Origin: RGIG6165 sp045538835
GTDB lineage: Bacteria > Bacillota > Clostridia > Oscillospirales > Feifaniaceae
Assembly: GCA_045538835.1 (NCBI GenBank)
Contig: JAZQEF010000026.1
Location: forward strand, 1 to 64,000
Reading direction: 5' to 3'
DNA: 64,000 nt
A program made the position numbers and the translations under genes. The notes below the pieces were generated by a model. The model was not told the origin of the DNA. It worked only from the letters and a program-made list of their open reading frames with translations, and did no database searches. This document shows, piece by piece, positions 9,407 through 17,667 of this stretch. Positions within the stretch are counted from its first letter, which is position 1. The number at the start of each line of letters is the position of its first letter.

Positions 9407-10263
9407 ATTATAAGTCCTTTCATATCGTCGGGCAGCGGCGCATCAAAAGATACACTTTTGCCTCTGTAGTCAAATTCTATCCTGCAGGCGTGCAGTGCAG
9501 GGCGTGAAATAAGCGTTTTATTCTCTGTTCCGTAAAGAAAATCGCCCGTCAACGGATGCCCGATGTGAGAGGCGTGCACCCTTATCTGATGCGTCCTGCC
9601 CGTTGTTATCTTAAAGCGGACAAGAGAGCGCAGAGCGTTTTCTTTTTCAACTTCAAAAAATGTTTCTGCACTCTTCCCGTCGGGACGCACCTCTCTTTTT
9701 ATAACCGAGCCGTCAGCCCTGCCTATCGGTGCGTTTATAACGCCGTTTTTTTTATCAAAAATACCCTCGCAAACGCCGAGATACTCCTTTTTAAAGGTTG
9801 TATGCAACTGCGCACAAAGACGGGCGCAGATGTCGGCATTTTTGGCTATTACCATTAGTCCCGAAGTGCCCTTGTCAAGACGGTTTACGGGACGGAATAT
9901 CATATTTTTATATTTGTATGCCGCTATATTTGCCACCGAATCGGTATGGTGATTCTGTGACGGGTGGACAGGCATACCGCCCGCCTTGTTTATGATGAGT
10001 ATTTCATCATCTTCGTAGACCGTGTCAAGACTGCCCTCTGCAGACTCAACACCCGATGAAAAATCATCTTCGCTCTCGGTTGTGAGGGTGAGTGTTTCAC
10101 CGCCGCAAAGAACATAGTCTGTATGTACTTCTCTGCCGTCAATGCAGATACCGCCGTTCCTGTACTTGGCGCGTTTTACAAGCCCTGCCGAGAGTGAGAG
10201 TTCTCTGCGCAGATAGTCGCGCAGCGCCATTCCTGCACATTCTTGCGATATAATAAATTTCAT
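9403..10263 (-). CDS. RluA-family RNA pseudouridine synthase
   Basis: About 286 residues with an N-terminal S4-like RNA-binding region (about 10-65) and the catalytic domain carrying NRLDKGTSGLMVIAKN, in which the Asp attacks the uridine base, and later GRTHQIRVH. It modifies uridines in rRNA (RluA/RluC/RluD type), though the site cannot be told from sequence. The frame can be opened at 10290 or 10275, but family members begin close to MKFIISQE, so the ATG at 10263 is preferred. A TATAAT-like box on this strand overlaps the longer versions. No strong ribosome site is seen at any start. Overlaps larA by 4 bases. Confidence 0.85.
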   Translation of the reverse strand: MKFIISQECAGMALRDYLRRELSLSAGLVKRAKYRNGGICIDGREVHTDYVLCGGETLTLTTESEDDFSSGVESAEGSLDTVYEDDEILIINKAGGMPVHPSQNHHTDSVANIAAYKYKNMIFRPVNRLDKGTSGLMVIAKNADICARLCAQLHTTFKKEYLGVCEGIFDKKNGVINAPIGRADGSVIKREVRPDGKSAETFFEVEKENALRSLVRFKITTGRTHQIRVHASHIGHPLTGDFLYGTENKTLISRPALHACRIEFDYRGKSVSFDAPLPDDMKGLII

Positions 10264-10333
10264 TTTGTGTCTCATAAAACAATTATACATTAAATAATGT
10301 TATATTTCCACAGCAATTTAAATAAAATGCAGT

Positions 10334-11758
10334 ATGAAGAAGATTTTGAAAAGTACGTTTATACTCTTTGTAGGCACGCTTATCGTCAAGAGCATCGGAA
10401 TGTATTTCCGCTCTGTACTGTCGGTCTCACTCGGAAGTGAGGGCATGGGCATCTATGAGATGATATTCTCGGTCTATCTGCTCATTGTGACGCTTGCCTA
10501 TTCGGGGGTAAATATGGCGGTAGTCAGGCTGTCGGGCGAGGGTAAGATCTACGGGCGCAGTCTTGTTTTTACGGCACAGAAACTCATTGTGCCGTTATCT
10601 GTGGCGGTGGGTGCGCTTTTATTTGTATTTGCGCCGAGTATAGCAGATACGCTTCTTGGTACACACTCTGCGGCATCACCCCTTAGGATACTTTCATTTT
10701 CCGTGCCGTTTATGTCATTGTCGATATGTTTTTCGTCGTGGTACATAGGACAGGGAAACACGCTTATTCCTGTACTATGCCAAATAGCAGAACAGTCGCT
10801 TCGCATAGTTGTCCTCAAAACTATGCTTGGAATGGGCACATCACCGCTTGTTGCCTGCGCTTGGGCAATGAGTTTCGGCGAGGTGCTCTCCTGCATATTT
10901 ATCGGCGCAGTGTTTTTAAAAAGCGGCGGAAGACGCGGCAGGATAAAGAGGGGTATAATACCTAAAATACTCGATATATGTGTCCCCGTCGGACTTGGAA
11001 ATTATCTCTCCTCAGGTATCGGTACGGCAGAGAACATTCTCTTTCCGAGAATGCTCGCCCGTCATTCGGACAACGCGCTTTCACAGTACGGTATGCTCAG
11101 CGGTATGGTAATGCCGATGATAACTTTTCCATCGGCGCTTCTTACCTCGCTCTCTACTGTGCTTATGCCCTCTGTCGCAAAAAGCGGCGACGGCAGGGAG
11201 GTAAAACCCTATCTTGATTTCACACTTAAGGCAAGCGTGCTCATAGCGTCTGTGTTTTTGTTTTTTCCGTACAGACTCGGCTGGACGGTCTACTCCTCGG
11301 CTAAAATCGGCACGTATGTCATGCGGCTATCCTTTATCGTGCCTCTTATGTATACCGAAAGTATAATATCATCTGCGCTAAACGGACTGGGCAGACAGCG
11401 TTTTCTTGTCATAATCAACAGCAGTGAGCAGGTGGCAATGCTTTTTGTAATTCTCTTTTTAGTGCCGAAATGGGGACTTGCCGCTTATATCGGCGCAATG
11501 TTTGCAGGGGCGGCAATCACCTGCTTTATAAAACTGTGTGTGATGCTGAAAATATCTGATTTTGATTTTGACATTGCCGGTATGCTTGTGATACCTGTTT
11601 TATGTGCGGCATTTTCTGGAATTGTATCAAAGGCGGTCTGTGCAAATCTGCTCTGGGGCAGAGTATCACTGGGTACCGACCTTGTTATAGGCATCACCCT
11701 CCACGCAGGAATATATTTTATATTAATGAAGATATTCAATAAAAAAGGAACCTTGTAA
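10334..11758 (+). CDS. SpoVB/MurJ-like lipid-linked oligosaccharide flippase (MATE/MOP superfamily)
   Basis: 474 residues with about 13-14 hydrophobic helices. The N-terminus (KSTFILFVGTLIVKSIGMYFR) and the repeated GMGIYEMIFSVYLL and GNYLSSGIGTAENILFPRML segments are typical of the SpoVB/polysaccharide-flippase branch of the MOP superfamily. Such proteins move lipid-linked sugars across the membrane for peptidoglycan (including spore cortex) or surface polymers. Divergent from the rluA-like gene across a 70-base gap. The stop codon lies inside its terminator hairpin. Whether it acts in sporulation or in vegetative wall synthesis cannot be decided. Confidence 0.85.
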   Translation: MKKILKSTFILFVGTLIVKSIGMYFRSVLSVSLGSEGMGIYEMIFSVYLLIVTLAYSGVNMAVVRLSGEGKIYGRSLVFTAQKLIVPLSVAVGALLFVFAPSIADTLLGTHSAASPLRILSFSVPFMSLSICFSSWYIGQGNTLIPVLCQIAEQSLRIVVLKTMLGMGTSPLVACAWAMSFGEVLSCIFIGAVFLKSGGRRGRIKRGIIPKILDICVPVGLGNYLSSGIGTAENILFPRMLARHSDNALSQYGMLSGMVMPMITFPSALLTSLSTVLMPSVAKSGDGREVKPYLDFTLKASVLIASVFLFFPYRLGWTVYSSAKIGTYVMRLSFIVPLMYTESIISSALNGLGRQRFLVIINSSEQVAMLFVILFLVPKWGLAAYIGAMFAGAAITCFIKLCVMLKISDFDFDIAGMLVIPVLCAAFSGIVSKAVCANLLWGRVSLGTDLVIGITLHAGIYFILMKIFNKKGTL

Positions 11759-11771
11759 AAGGTTCCTTTTT
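11742..11771 (+). terminator. Intrinsic terminator of the flippase gene
   Basis: AAAAAGGAACCTT / AAGGTTCCTTTT, loop GTAA. The stop codon of the gene is in the loop. Confidence 0.9.
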
Positions 11772-11776
11772 AAATT

Positions 11777-11844
11777 AATTTTTGATGAAATCAAAAATTA
11801 TCCATAATTCCGAATTCAGAAGTATAATTGCAAATTATAATTCT
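11777..11844. repeat. Two AT-rich dyads downstream of mscL
   Basis: AATTTTTGAT-GAA-ATCAAAAATT (11777-11799) and AGAAGTATAATT-GCA-AATTATAATTCT (11818-11844, one mismatch, covering the mscL stop). They may form weak stem-loops ending the minus-strand operon, but they are AT-rich and less convincing than the other terminators here. Confidence 0.5.
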
Positions 11845-12233
11845 GATGTGCAGTGAGCACAGCGTGTTGCTTCAATTGCAATCTCGCTTTTGCAGTAGGG
11901 ACAAGTCTTTGTTGTCGGTGCTGCAGGTGCTTCTTCTTCCTTCTTCTTGCCGATTGTCATAAGCTTGTTTATAAAACGAATGAGGCAGAAGAGAATAAAT
12001 GCCATTATTGTAAAGTTGATAACGGCTGAAACGAAGTTTGTTGCAAATGCCGCAACGTCTGCACCACCGTATTTTTCCTGCATTGTAATAAACTTAACAA
12101 GCGGATTGATAAAGTTGTCAATAAGTGACGTCACGATGTCCTTGAATGCAGCACCGATAATGATACCGACAGCCATGTCGATAACGTTGCCACGAAGAGC
12201 AAATTCCTTGAATTCAGATAAAAACTTTTTCAT
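11835..12233 (-). CDS. mscL: Large-conductance mechanosensitive channel MscL with C-terminal zinc ribbon
   Basis: 132 residues. The N-terminal helix FKEFALRGNVIDMAVGIIIGAAF and a second membrane helix at about 65-88 are the classic MscL core, which opens under membrane tension to release solutes during hypo-osmotic shock. The C-terminal end is unusual compared with E. coli MscL: after a charged Lys/Glu/Ala/Pro linker come CPYC (111-114) and CAHC (125-128), a small zinc-ribbon seen in some Clostridial MscL proteins. Last gene of a five-gene minus-strand operon, 13 bases after the radical SAM gene. The role of the zinc site is unknown. Confidence 0.93.
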   Translation of the reverse strand: MKKFLSEFKEFALRGNVIDMAVGIIIGAAFKDIVTSLIDNFINPLVKFITMQEKYGGADVAAFATNFVSAVINFTIMAFILFCLIRFINKLMTIGKKKEEEAPAAPTTKTCPYCKSEIAIEATRCAHCTSEL

Positions 12234-12246
12234 AATGTTTACTCCT

Positions 12247-12858
12247 TTAATCTGTATATTTTCTTACACGAAGCGGGATTCCCATTTCGTCTGCAAGTTT
12301 TTTACATTCCGTGATATCCTCGTGCGAAATAACATCAACAACGGAAAAGATTACCTTTACATTATCGCACGTTTTACATTCTTTTGCAAATTCAAGTATA
12401 GCGTTAAACGATTTGTCACCGAATGCGGGTGCGCAGAGTTCATTATATTTTTCTGCCGTGTGCTGATTTAAACTGATGCTGACCGTGTCAACGAGTGAGC
12501 ATATTTCCTTTGCCGTGGATTTACCGTTTAAAAGGTCGGAAAGACCGTTGGTGTTGAGACGTATCGGCAGTCCCGTTTTCTCTTTGATATAACGGCAGGT
12601 CTGAACAAAGTTGTTATACGCCGCCGTCGGCTCACCGTAGCCGCAGAAAATTATTTCGCCCTTGTAATTTGAAAAATCAAAAGCGTCGATTGCCGACTTT
12701 ATCTCATCAAACGAGGGGTTATGCCCCTCAAACCAGAGGGTAGAGGCATCGCCCACCGAGTTGCCGTTGTTACGGATGCAGAATTTGCATTTGCAGGGAC
12801 AGGTGTTCGTTATATTGAGATATACGCTGTTTTCAAATGTATATAAAATACTAGTCAT
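12247..12858 (-). CDS. Radical SAM protein, TatD-associated type
   Basis: 203 residues, short for a radical SAM enzyme. The cluster motif is CPCKCKFC near residue 20 (C-x3-C-x2-C), followed by FCGYGEPT (the SAM-binding GE motif) and an N-T-N-G strand (RLNTNGLSD). The shape and length fit the family usually found next to or fused with TatD-type nucleases (TIGR04038-like); no tatD is next to it here. Its substrate is unknown. It overlaps the ECF S component gene by 8 bases, so it is translationally linked to the B6 genes upstream. Confidence 0.8.
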   Translation of the reverse strand: MTSILYTFENSVYLNITNTCPCKCKFCIRNNGNSVGDASTLWFEGHNPSFDEIKSAIDAFDFSNYKGEIIFCGYGEPTAAYNNFVQTCRYIKEKTGLPIRLNTNGLSDLLNGKSTAKEICSLVDTVSISLNQHTAEKYNELCAPAFGDKSFNAILEFAKECKTCDNVKVIFSVVDVISHEDITECKKLADEMGIPLRVRKYTD

Positions 12859-13357
12859 GTCTAAGCTCCTTAGTTAAACCGCTGCGGTCAAAAACTGCCG
12901 CAAAAATGTAGTAGATTATCGCGCTTCCCGTCGCCTGTATCAGTGAAAACTGGGCGCTGAGGAGTGCCGATTCGTAACTGTAAAGTATAGTTTCGGCAAT
13001 AAGATAGCCGACTATCGTGATGATGCCCGATAAAATGGGCGGAAGTATCGCCCTTTTGGTTAAAATTTTGCTTTGCTTTCCAAGCAGTATAAAGGGCAGG
13101 GTGTTAAGTGCCTTGATTATTGCCGTTGCAGGCGCCCACATTGCTGCACCTGCTAAAATGTCGGCAAGCGCGCCGCCGATAGCCGCCGCCGATATCGCAT
13201 ACGGCAGGGGGAGCACCGATGCCGCAAGGTATATCATACCGTCACCAAAATGGAGATAACCGCTGTTTATGCCGGTATTGAATTTGATAAATGCGGTGGC
13301 TACGGCGATAAGCGCCGCAAAGAGTGCCGCATATGCAAGTTTCTTTGTTTTTCTCAT
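12851..13357 (-). CDS. ECF transporter S component (TIGR04002-like), probably vitamin B6
   Basis: 168 residues and about five or six membrane helices, the size of energy-coupling-factor substrate-binding subunits. The N-terminal KTKKLAYAALFAALIAVATAF and the short HFGDGMIYLAA motif after helix 1 are typical of S components. The start overlaps the stop of the pyridoxamine kinase gene (ATGA), and a PLP enzyme lies upstream, so a B6 vitamer is the most likely cargo. The shared EcfA/EcfT module is not in this window. The transporter type is firm; the substrate is inferred from context. Confidence 0.8.
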   Translation of the reverse strand: MRKTKKLAYAALFAALIAVATAFIKFNTGINSGYLHFGDGMIYLAASVLPLPYAISAAAIGGALADILAGAAMWAPATAIIKALNTLPFILLGKQSKILTKRAILPPILSGIITIVGYLIAETILYSYESALLSAQFSLIQATGSAIIYYIFAAVFDRSGLTKELRHD

Positions 13358-14169
13358 ATTATCATCTCCAGATATTTTTGAAAGTTTACACCGTCGTTTC
13401 TGTCGGTCTGCTCGGCGTAGGTGTCGGAGACGGCGCGGCTGATAAAATTACCAGCAAGGCGCACCGCCGCTATAATATCCATTCCTTTGACCGCCCCGCC
13501 GCAAATGACGGAAGAGAACAGATCGCCCGTACCCGAATAACTGCCGCCGACCGCCTTGCTCGTGACGGGCACTGCGGCATTTTCGGTCACAACAAGATTT
13601 GTCACACTGTCACCCTTTCTTATTCCCGTCACGATGACCGTGTGCAGAGTGTCGGAAAGAAGCGTTTTCGCCGCCGCACCGACCGTATCAAAATCGGCGT
13701 GCAGTAATTTTTCGTAGTTTTCGCCTGTTAAAACCGCAAGTTCTGTAAGATTGGGCGTTATGATGTTTGCGTGCTTTGCAAGGTCACACACCTTTTCACA
13801 CATCGCCTCATTATATGTGGCGTATATTTTTCCATCGTCCGCCATAACGGGGTCGCAGACAAAGACTGTGTCCTCATCCATAAACGCCGATATAAAATGG
13901 CGCATCTTCTCAATCTGCTCTGCGCTTGCGGCATAACCCGTGAGTATGGCATCAAAATGCACATCAAGTTTTTTCCACTCATTAATAAAGCCGTCCATTA
14001 AATCGGTGCAGTCGCGGCAGAGATAACTCTCATACCCCGTCTGATTTGACAGAACTGCGCTCGGCAGTGGACAGCATTCAATGCCCATTGCAGATATGAC
14101 GGGAAGAGCCGCCGTCAGTGAACAGCGACCAAACCCCGATATGTCATTTATAACTGCAATTTTTTTCAC
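13354..14169 (-). CDS. pdxY: Pyridoxamine/pyridoxal kinase
   Basis: 271 residues of the ribokinase-like PdxK/PdxY family. It begins with INDISGFGRCSLTAALPV, has the CDPVMADDGKIY strand-loop of the ATP/Mg site and the GSYSGTGDLFSS anion-hole/catalytic motif whose Asp activates the vitamer hydroxyl. It phosphorylates pyridoxal, pyridoxamine or pyridoxine to the 5'-phosphate in the cytoplasm. Overlaps of 4 bases with both neighbours (aminotransferase and ECF S component) make a salvage module: uptake, kinase and PLP-using enzyme. Confidence 0.9.
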   Translation of the reverse strand: MKKIAVINDISGFGRCSLTAALPVISAMGIECCPLPSAVLSNQTGYESYLCRDCTDLMDGFINEWKKLDVHFDAILTGYAASAEQIEKMRHFISAFMDEDTVFVCDPVMADDGKIYATYNEAMCEKVCDLAKHANIITPNLTELAVLTGENYEKLLHADFDTVGAAAKTLLSDTLHTVIVTGIRKGDSVTNLVVTENAAVPVTSKAVGGSYSGTGDLFSSVICGGAVKGMDIIAAVRLAGNFISRAVSDTYAEQTDRNDGVNFQKYLEMII

Positions 14170-15335
14170 TTTAAAATTCCGCTTTCATCTATTGCTTTTA
14201 CTGCATCTTTTAGTTTTTCAGGCGGTAAGACCAGCGCAAAACGGACATAGCCCTCGCCTCTCGGACCAAAGGAAATGCCGGGTGTTGCAATAACGCCTGC
14301 TTTTTTTGCAAGTTCTTCGCAGAAGAGTTTTGAATCTGTATAACCGCTCGGCAGAGGTGCCCACACGAACATAGTGCCGTCACTGTCGGGAATATCCCAG
14401 CCGAGTTTTCTGAGTCCTCCGCAGAGCGCATCACGCCTGCGCTGATATTCGAGACACTGTTCATGCACACAGTCCCTCGGTCCGCTGAGTGCGGCAATCG
14501 CCGCCTTCTGAATGGGTGTGAACATGCCGAAATCGTACTGCGAGCGCAGCAGTTTCATGGCGTCTATTATCTGCTTGTTGCCGATAAGGAATGAAATTCT
14601 CGCACCCGTAACATTAAATGACTTTGAGAGCGAGAAAAATTCCGCACCGACATCCATAGCGCCGTCAAGTGAGAGGAATGAAAACCCCTCTCTACCGTCA
14701 AAAATAATATCGGAATAGGCATTGTCATTTATAATGATAAAATTATATTTTTTTGCATAGCGGATAACTTCCTCATACACCTCTTTGGGTGCTGCCGCGC
14801 CTACGGGGTTTGAGGGGTAGGAGAGCACGATATAGCGTGTTCTTTTCAAGAGTTCTTCGGGGAGCAGGTCAAGCCTCGGCATAAAGCCGTATTCCTTGAT
14901 TATGGGATAATACTGAATATCCGCCTCACCGAAATATGCGCCCGCCTCAAAAGCGGGATAACCGGGGTCGGGCAGCAGCACAACATCGTCCTTGTTGCAG
15001 ATGGACATACCTAAATGTCCCATACCCTCCTGCGAGCCGTTTACCGCAGTGATGATGTCGGGCGTTACGCATACACCGAAACGGTTTTTATAATATGTGC
15101 ATACCGCCTCTAAAAGTTCATCGCTTTCACGAAGCGAATATCTCCAGTTCACAGGGTCTTTCGCCGCTTCAATGAGCGCATCTATAACGTGAGCAGGGGG
15201 CGTAAAATCGGGCGTACCGATAAAGAGGTTGTAAACCTTTCTGCCCTCTTTCTCAAGGTCTTCACGAACTTTGTTGAGCGAGGCAAATATGCCTGTTTCA
15301 AAGTGATCCAGTCTCTTAGCAGGTCTGATTTCCAT
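14166..15335 (-). CDS. PLP-dependent class I/II aminotransferase
   Basis: 389 residues with the fold-type I features: NLFIGTPDF near 36-44, GSQEGMG at 100-106 (phosphate site), the SYPSNPVGA motif, NDNAYSDI and the Schiff-base Lys K238 in SLSKSFNVTGAR. It resembles LL-diaminopimelate, alanine or aspartate aminotransferases of the DapL/AlaT-like group; the substrate cannot be fixed from sequence. First gene of the operon that continues into pdxY. AAGGAT precedes the ATG and a TTGACA promoter lies upstream. Confidence 0.85.
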   Translation of the reverse strand: MEIRPAKRLDHFETGIFASLNKVREDLEKEGRKVYNLFIGTPDFTPPAHVIDALIEAAKDPVNWRYSLRESDELLEAVCTYYKNRFGVCVTPDIITAVNGSQEGMGHLGMSICNKDDVVLLPDPGYPAFEAGAYFGEADIQYYPIIKEYGFMPRLDLLPEELLKRTRYIVLSYPSNPVGAAAPKEVYEEVIRYAKKYNFIIINDNAYSDIIFDGREGFSFLSLDGAMDVGAEFFSLSKSFNVTGARISFLIGNKQIIDAMKLLRSQYDFGMFTPIQKAAIAALSGPRDCVHEQCLEYQRRRDALCGGLRKLGWDIPDSDGTMFVWAPLPSGYTDSKLFCEELAKKAGVIATPGISFGPRGEGYVRFALVLPPEKLKDAVKAIDESGILK

Positions 15336-15368
15336 AATTAGTATCCTTAAAGTAAAAATATATATAAA

Positions 15369-15397
15369 AGTATAAAACTCTATTATTTGTTTGTCAA
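15369..15397 (-). promoter_or_regulatory. Promoter of the aminotransferase-pdxY-mscL operon
   Basis: On the minus strand TTGACA, 17 bases, TATACT, 33 bases before the start. Its -35 overlaps the -35 of the divergent deo promoter. Confidence 0.7.
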
Positions 15398-15420
15398 ATG
15401 GTTTATAATGAGTTTATAAA
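15391..15420 (+). promoter_or_regulatory. Promoter of the deoD-deoB-cdd-pdp operon
   Basis: TTGTCA, 18 bases, TATAAA, 17 bases before the start codon. A second TATAAT at 15404-15409 is an alternative -10. The -35 shares five bases with the divergent promoter. Confidence 0.55.
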
Positions 15421-15437
15421 ATATTCGGAGGACGAAA

Positions 15438-16145
15438 ATGAACTATCCTACACCGCATATCAATGCAACACCCGATGATTTTGCAAAAACCGTGCTTATG
15501 CCGGGCGATCCGCTCCGTGCGAAATTCATCGCAGAGAATTTTCTTGACAGTGCAAAACTTGTAAATAATGTCAGAGGTATACAGGGCTATACAGGCTACT
15601 ACAACGGCACAAGGGTGTCTGTTATGGCAAGCGGTATGGGTATGCCGTCAATGGGCATATACAGTTATGAACTCTACAACTTTTTCGGTGTGGAGAACAT
15701 AATGAGAATAGGCTCTGCAGGTGCAATGAGCGAAAATATAAAGGTGCGTGACATCGTGATAGGAATGGGTGCGTGCACCAATTCAAACTACGCCGCGCAG
15801 TACAATTTGCCGGGCACATTTTCAAATATTTGCAGTTACGAAATGATGAAAAAATGCATAGAATCGGCAGATGAAATGGGCGTAAAATACCATGTGGGCA
15901 ATCTGCTCTCGTCGGACACATTCTACGGCGGGGACTCTGCCGTATGGGCGAAAATGGGCGTAATGGCGGTCGAAATGGAAGCCGCCGCCCTCTATATGAA
16001 TGCGGCAAGGTGCGGTAAAAATGCGCTTGCAATATGCACAATTTCCGACCATCTTATAACAGGTGAAGCAACTTCGGCAGAGGAGAGGCAGAACTCCTTT
16101 ACAGAGATGATGACTCTTGCGCTTTCTACGGTGGAAAAGTTATGA
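15438..16145 (+). CDS. deoD: Purine-nucleoside phosphorylase, DeoD type
   Basis: 235 residues, the standard length for hexameric DeoD. MPGDPLRAKFIAENFL (phosphate site), MRIGSAGAM and VEMEAAALY (ribose and base contacts) and the catalytic Asp in TISDHL are present. It splits purine (deoxy)ribonucleosides with phosphate to free base and (deoxy)ribose-1-phosphate in the cytoplasm. First gene of the salvage operon; GGAGGA precedes the ATG; its stop overlaps deoB by 4 bases. Confidence 0.95.
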   Translation: MNYPTPHINATPDDFAKTVLMPGDPLRAKFIAENFLDSAKLVNNVRGIQGYTGYYNGTRVSVMASGMGMPSMGIYSYELYNFFGVENIMRIGSAGAMSENIKVRDIVIGMGACTNSNYAAQYNLPGTFSNICSYEMMKKCIESADEMGVKYHVGNLLSSDTFYGGDSAVWAKMGVMAVEMEAAALYMNAARCGKNALAICTISDHLITGEATSAEERQNSFTEMMTLALSTVEKL

Positions 16146-17302
16146 AAAGAGTATTTTTAATAGTGCTCGATTCCTGCGGCATAGGCGAGATGCCCGATGC
16201 CGCAGATTTCGGTGACAAAAACTGCAATACGCTTGAAAGGATAGCCTCATCAAAGCATTTTAAGGCGGACAACTTGATAAAAATGGGACTGGGGAATATA
16301 GACGGCGTATCTTTGAAGAAAAATCCTGTGCCGACCGCCGCAGTCGCAAGGCTTGCCGAAAAGTCAAAGGGCAAGGATACGACTATTGGGCATTGGGAGA
16401 TAGCAGGGCTTGTCTCAGAGTCGCCGATGCCGACATATCCGGGCGGCTTTCCAAATGAGATAATAGATGAATTTTCTAATCGAATAGGCAGGAAAATTCT
16501 CTGCAATAAGCCATATTCGGGAACAGAGGTCATCAAGGACTACGGCAGGGAGCATATGCAGACGGGCGACCTTATAGTCTACACGTCGGCAGACAGTGTT
16601 TTTCAGATTGCGGCACACGAAGATGTGATACCGATAGATTCGCTCTACGCTTACTGCCGCACCGCCCGAGAACTTTTGTGCGGGGAGCATGCGGTAGGGC
16701 GTGTAATAGCAAGGCCCTTTACAGGCAAATACCCCGATTTTACACGTACTTCAAACAGACACGATTTTTCGCTTCTTCCGCACCGTGATACTCTGCTCGA
16801 CGCGGTGAGCGGTGCAGGTATGACGGTCTATGCCATAGGCAAGATAAATGACATTTTTGCAGGCAAAGGCATAAGCGAAAAGGTTTATACAAAATCAAAT
16901 GCAGACGGAATGGCTAAGGCAAAAGAAGCGCAATCAAAGGACTTTGAGGGGCTCTGCTTTGTAAATTTAGTTGATTTTGATATGCTCTACGGCCACAGGC
17001 AGGATATCGACGGTTATGCCGCGGCTTTTGCTGAGTTTGATGAGTGGCTGCCCTCATTTATTGCAGATATGAAAGATGAAGATCTGCTCATCATCACAGC
17101 CGACCACGGCTGTGACCCTGGTGATGAGAGTACCGACCATTCGAGAGAATATGTACCTATGTTGATGTACGGCAAAGGCATAAAGCCGACAAATCTCGGC
17201 ACAAGGGACACATTTGCCGACATTGCCGCAACTGTTGCACAGTATCTCGGCATTGATTTTAAAGGTGACGGAACATCGTTTCTTGACGAGGTGATAAAAT
17301 GA
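16142..17302 (+). CDS. deoB: Phosphopentomutase
   Basis: 386 residues, alkaline-phosphatase superfamily. LIVLDSCGIGEMPDA at the N-terminus holds the first metal Asp; GKDTTIGHWEIAG carries the phosphorylated Thr region; ITADHGCDPG and DHSREYVPML near the C-terminus hold the other metal ligands. It turns (deoxy)ribose-1-phosphate, the product of DeoD and Pdp, into the 5-phosphate for central metabolism. Overlaps both neighbours by 4 bases. Confidence 0.95.
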   Translation: MKRVFLIVLDSCGIGEMPDAADFGDKNCNTLERIASSKHFKADNLIKMGLGNIDGVSLKKNPVPTAAVARLAEKSKGKDTTIGHWEIAGLVSESPMPTYPGGFPNEIIDEFSNRIGRKILCNKPYSGTEVIKDYGREHMQTGDLIVYTSADSVFQIAAHEDVIPIDSLYAYCRTARELLCGEHAVGRVIARPFTGKYPDFTRTSNRHDFSLLPHRDTLLDAVSGAGMTVYAIGKINDIFAGKGISEKVYTKSNADGMAKAKEAQSKDFEGLCFVNLVDFDMLYGHRQDIDGYAAAFAEFDEWLPSFIADMKDEDLLIITADHGCDPGDESTDHSREYVPMLMYGKGIKPTNLGTRDTFADIAATVAQYLGIDFKGDGTSFLDEVIK

Positions 17303-17667
17303 ACGAAAAAGAACTGTGCCAAATGGCAGTAAAAGCAATGGAAAATGCCTATGCACCCTACTCGAAGTATAAAGTGGGGGCGGCGCTGATTGCAAAAAGC
17401 GGCAGGGTATACACGGGCTGTAATATAGAAAACGCATCTTTTACGCCCACCGTCTGCGCCGAGAGGACGGCGGTCTTTAAAGCGGTCAGCGAGGGAGAAA
17501 AAGATTTTGAAATGCTTGCTGTTACGGCATCCCCCTGCGGATTGTGCCGACAGGTGCTCTCGGAATTTTGTGAAGATGATTTTCCGATTTTGATAATATC
17601 GGGCGACAGTTACACAAAACACACATTGAGTGAATTGTTACCCCATAGTTTCAAGGTGAATTTATGA
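17299..17667 (+). CDS. cdd: Cytidine deaminase
   Basis: 122 residues, tetrameric short type. NIENASFTPTVCAERTAVF carries the zinc Cys and catalytic Glu (CAE), and SPCGLCRQVL carries the other two zinc Cys residues. It converts cytidine and deoxycytidine to uridine and deoxyuridine, which feed the pyrimidine phosphorylase encoded next. Operon overlaps of 4 bases on both sides. Slightly shorter than Bacillus Cdd, with a normal C-terminal SELLPHSF. Confidence 0.95.
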   Translation: MNEKELCQMAVKAMENAYAPYSKYKVGAALIAKSGRVYTGCNIENASFTPTVCAERTAVFKAVSEGEKDFEMLAVTASPCGLCRQVLSEFCEDDFPILIISGDSYTKHTLSELLPHSFKVNL

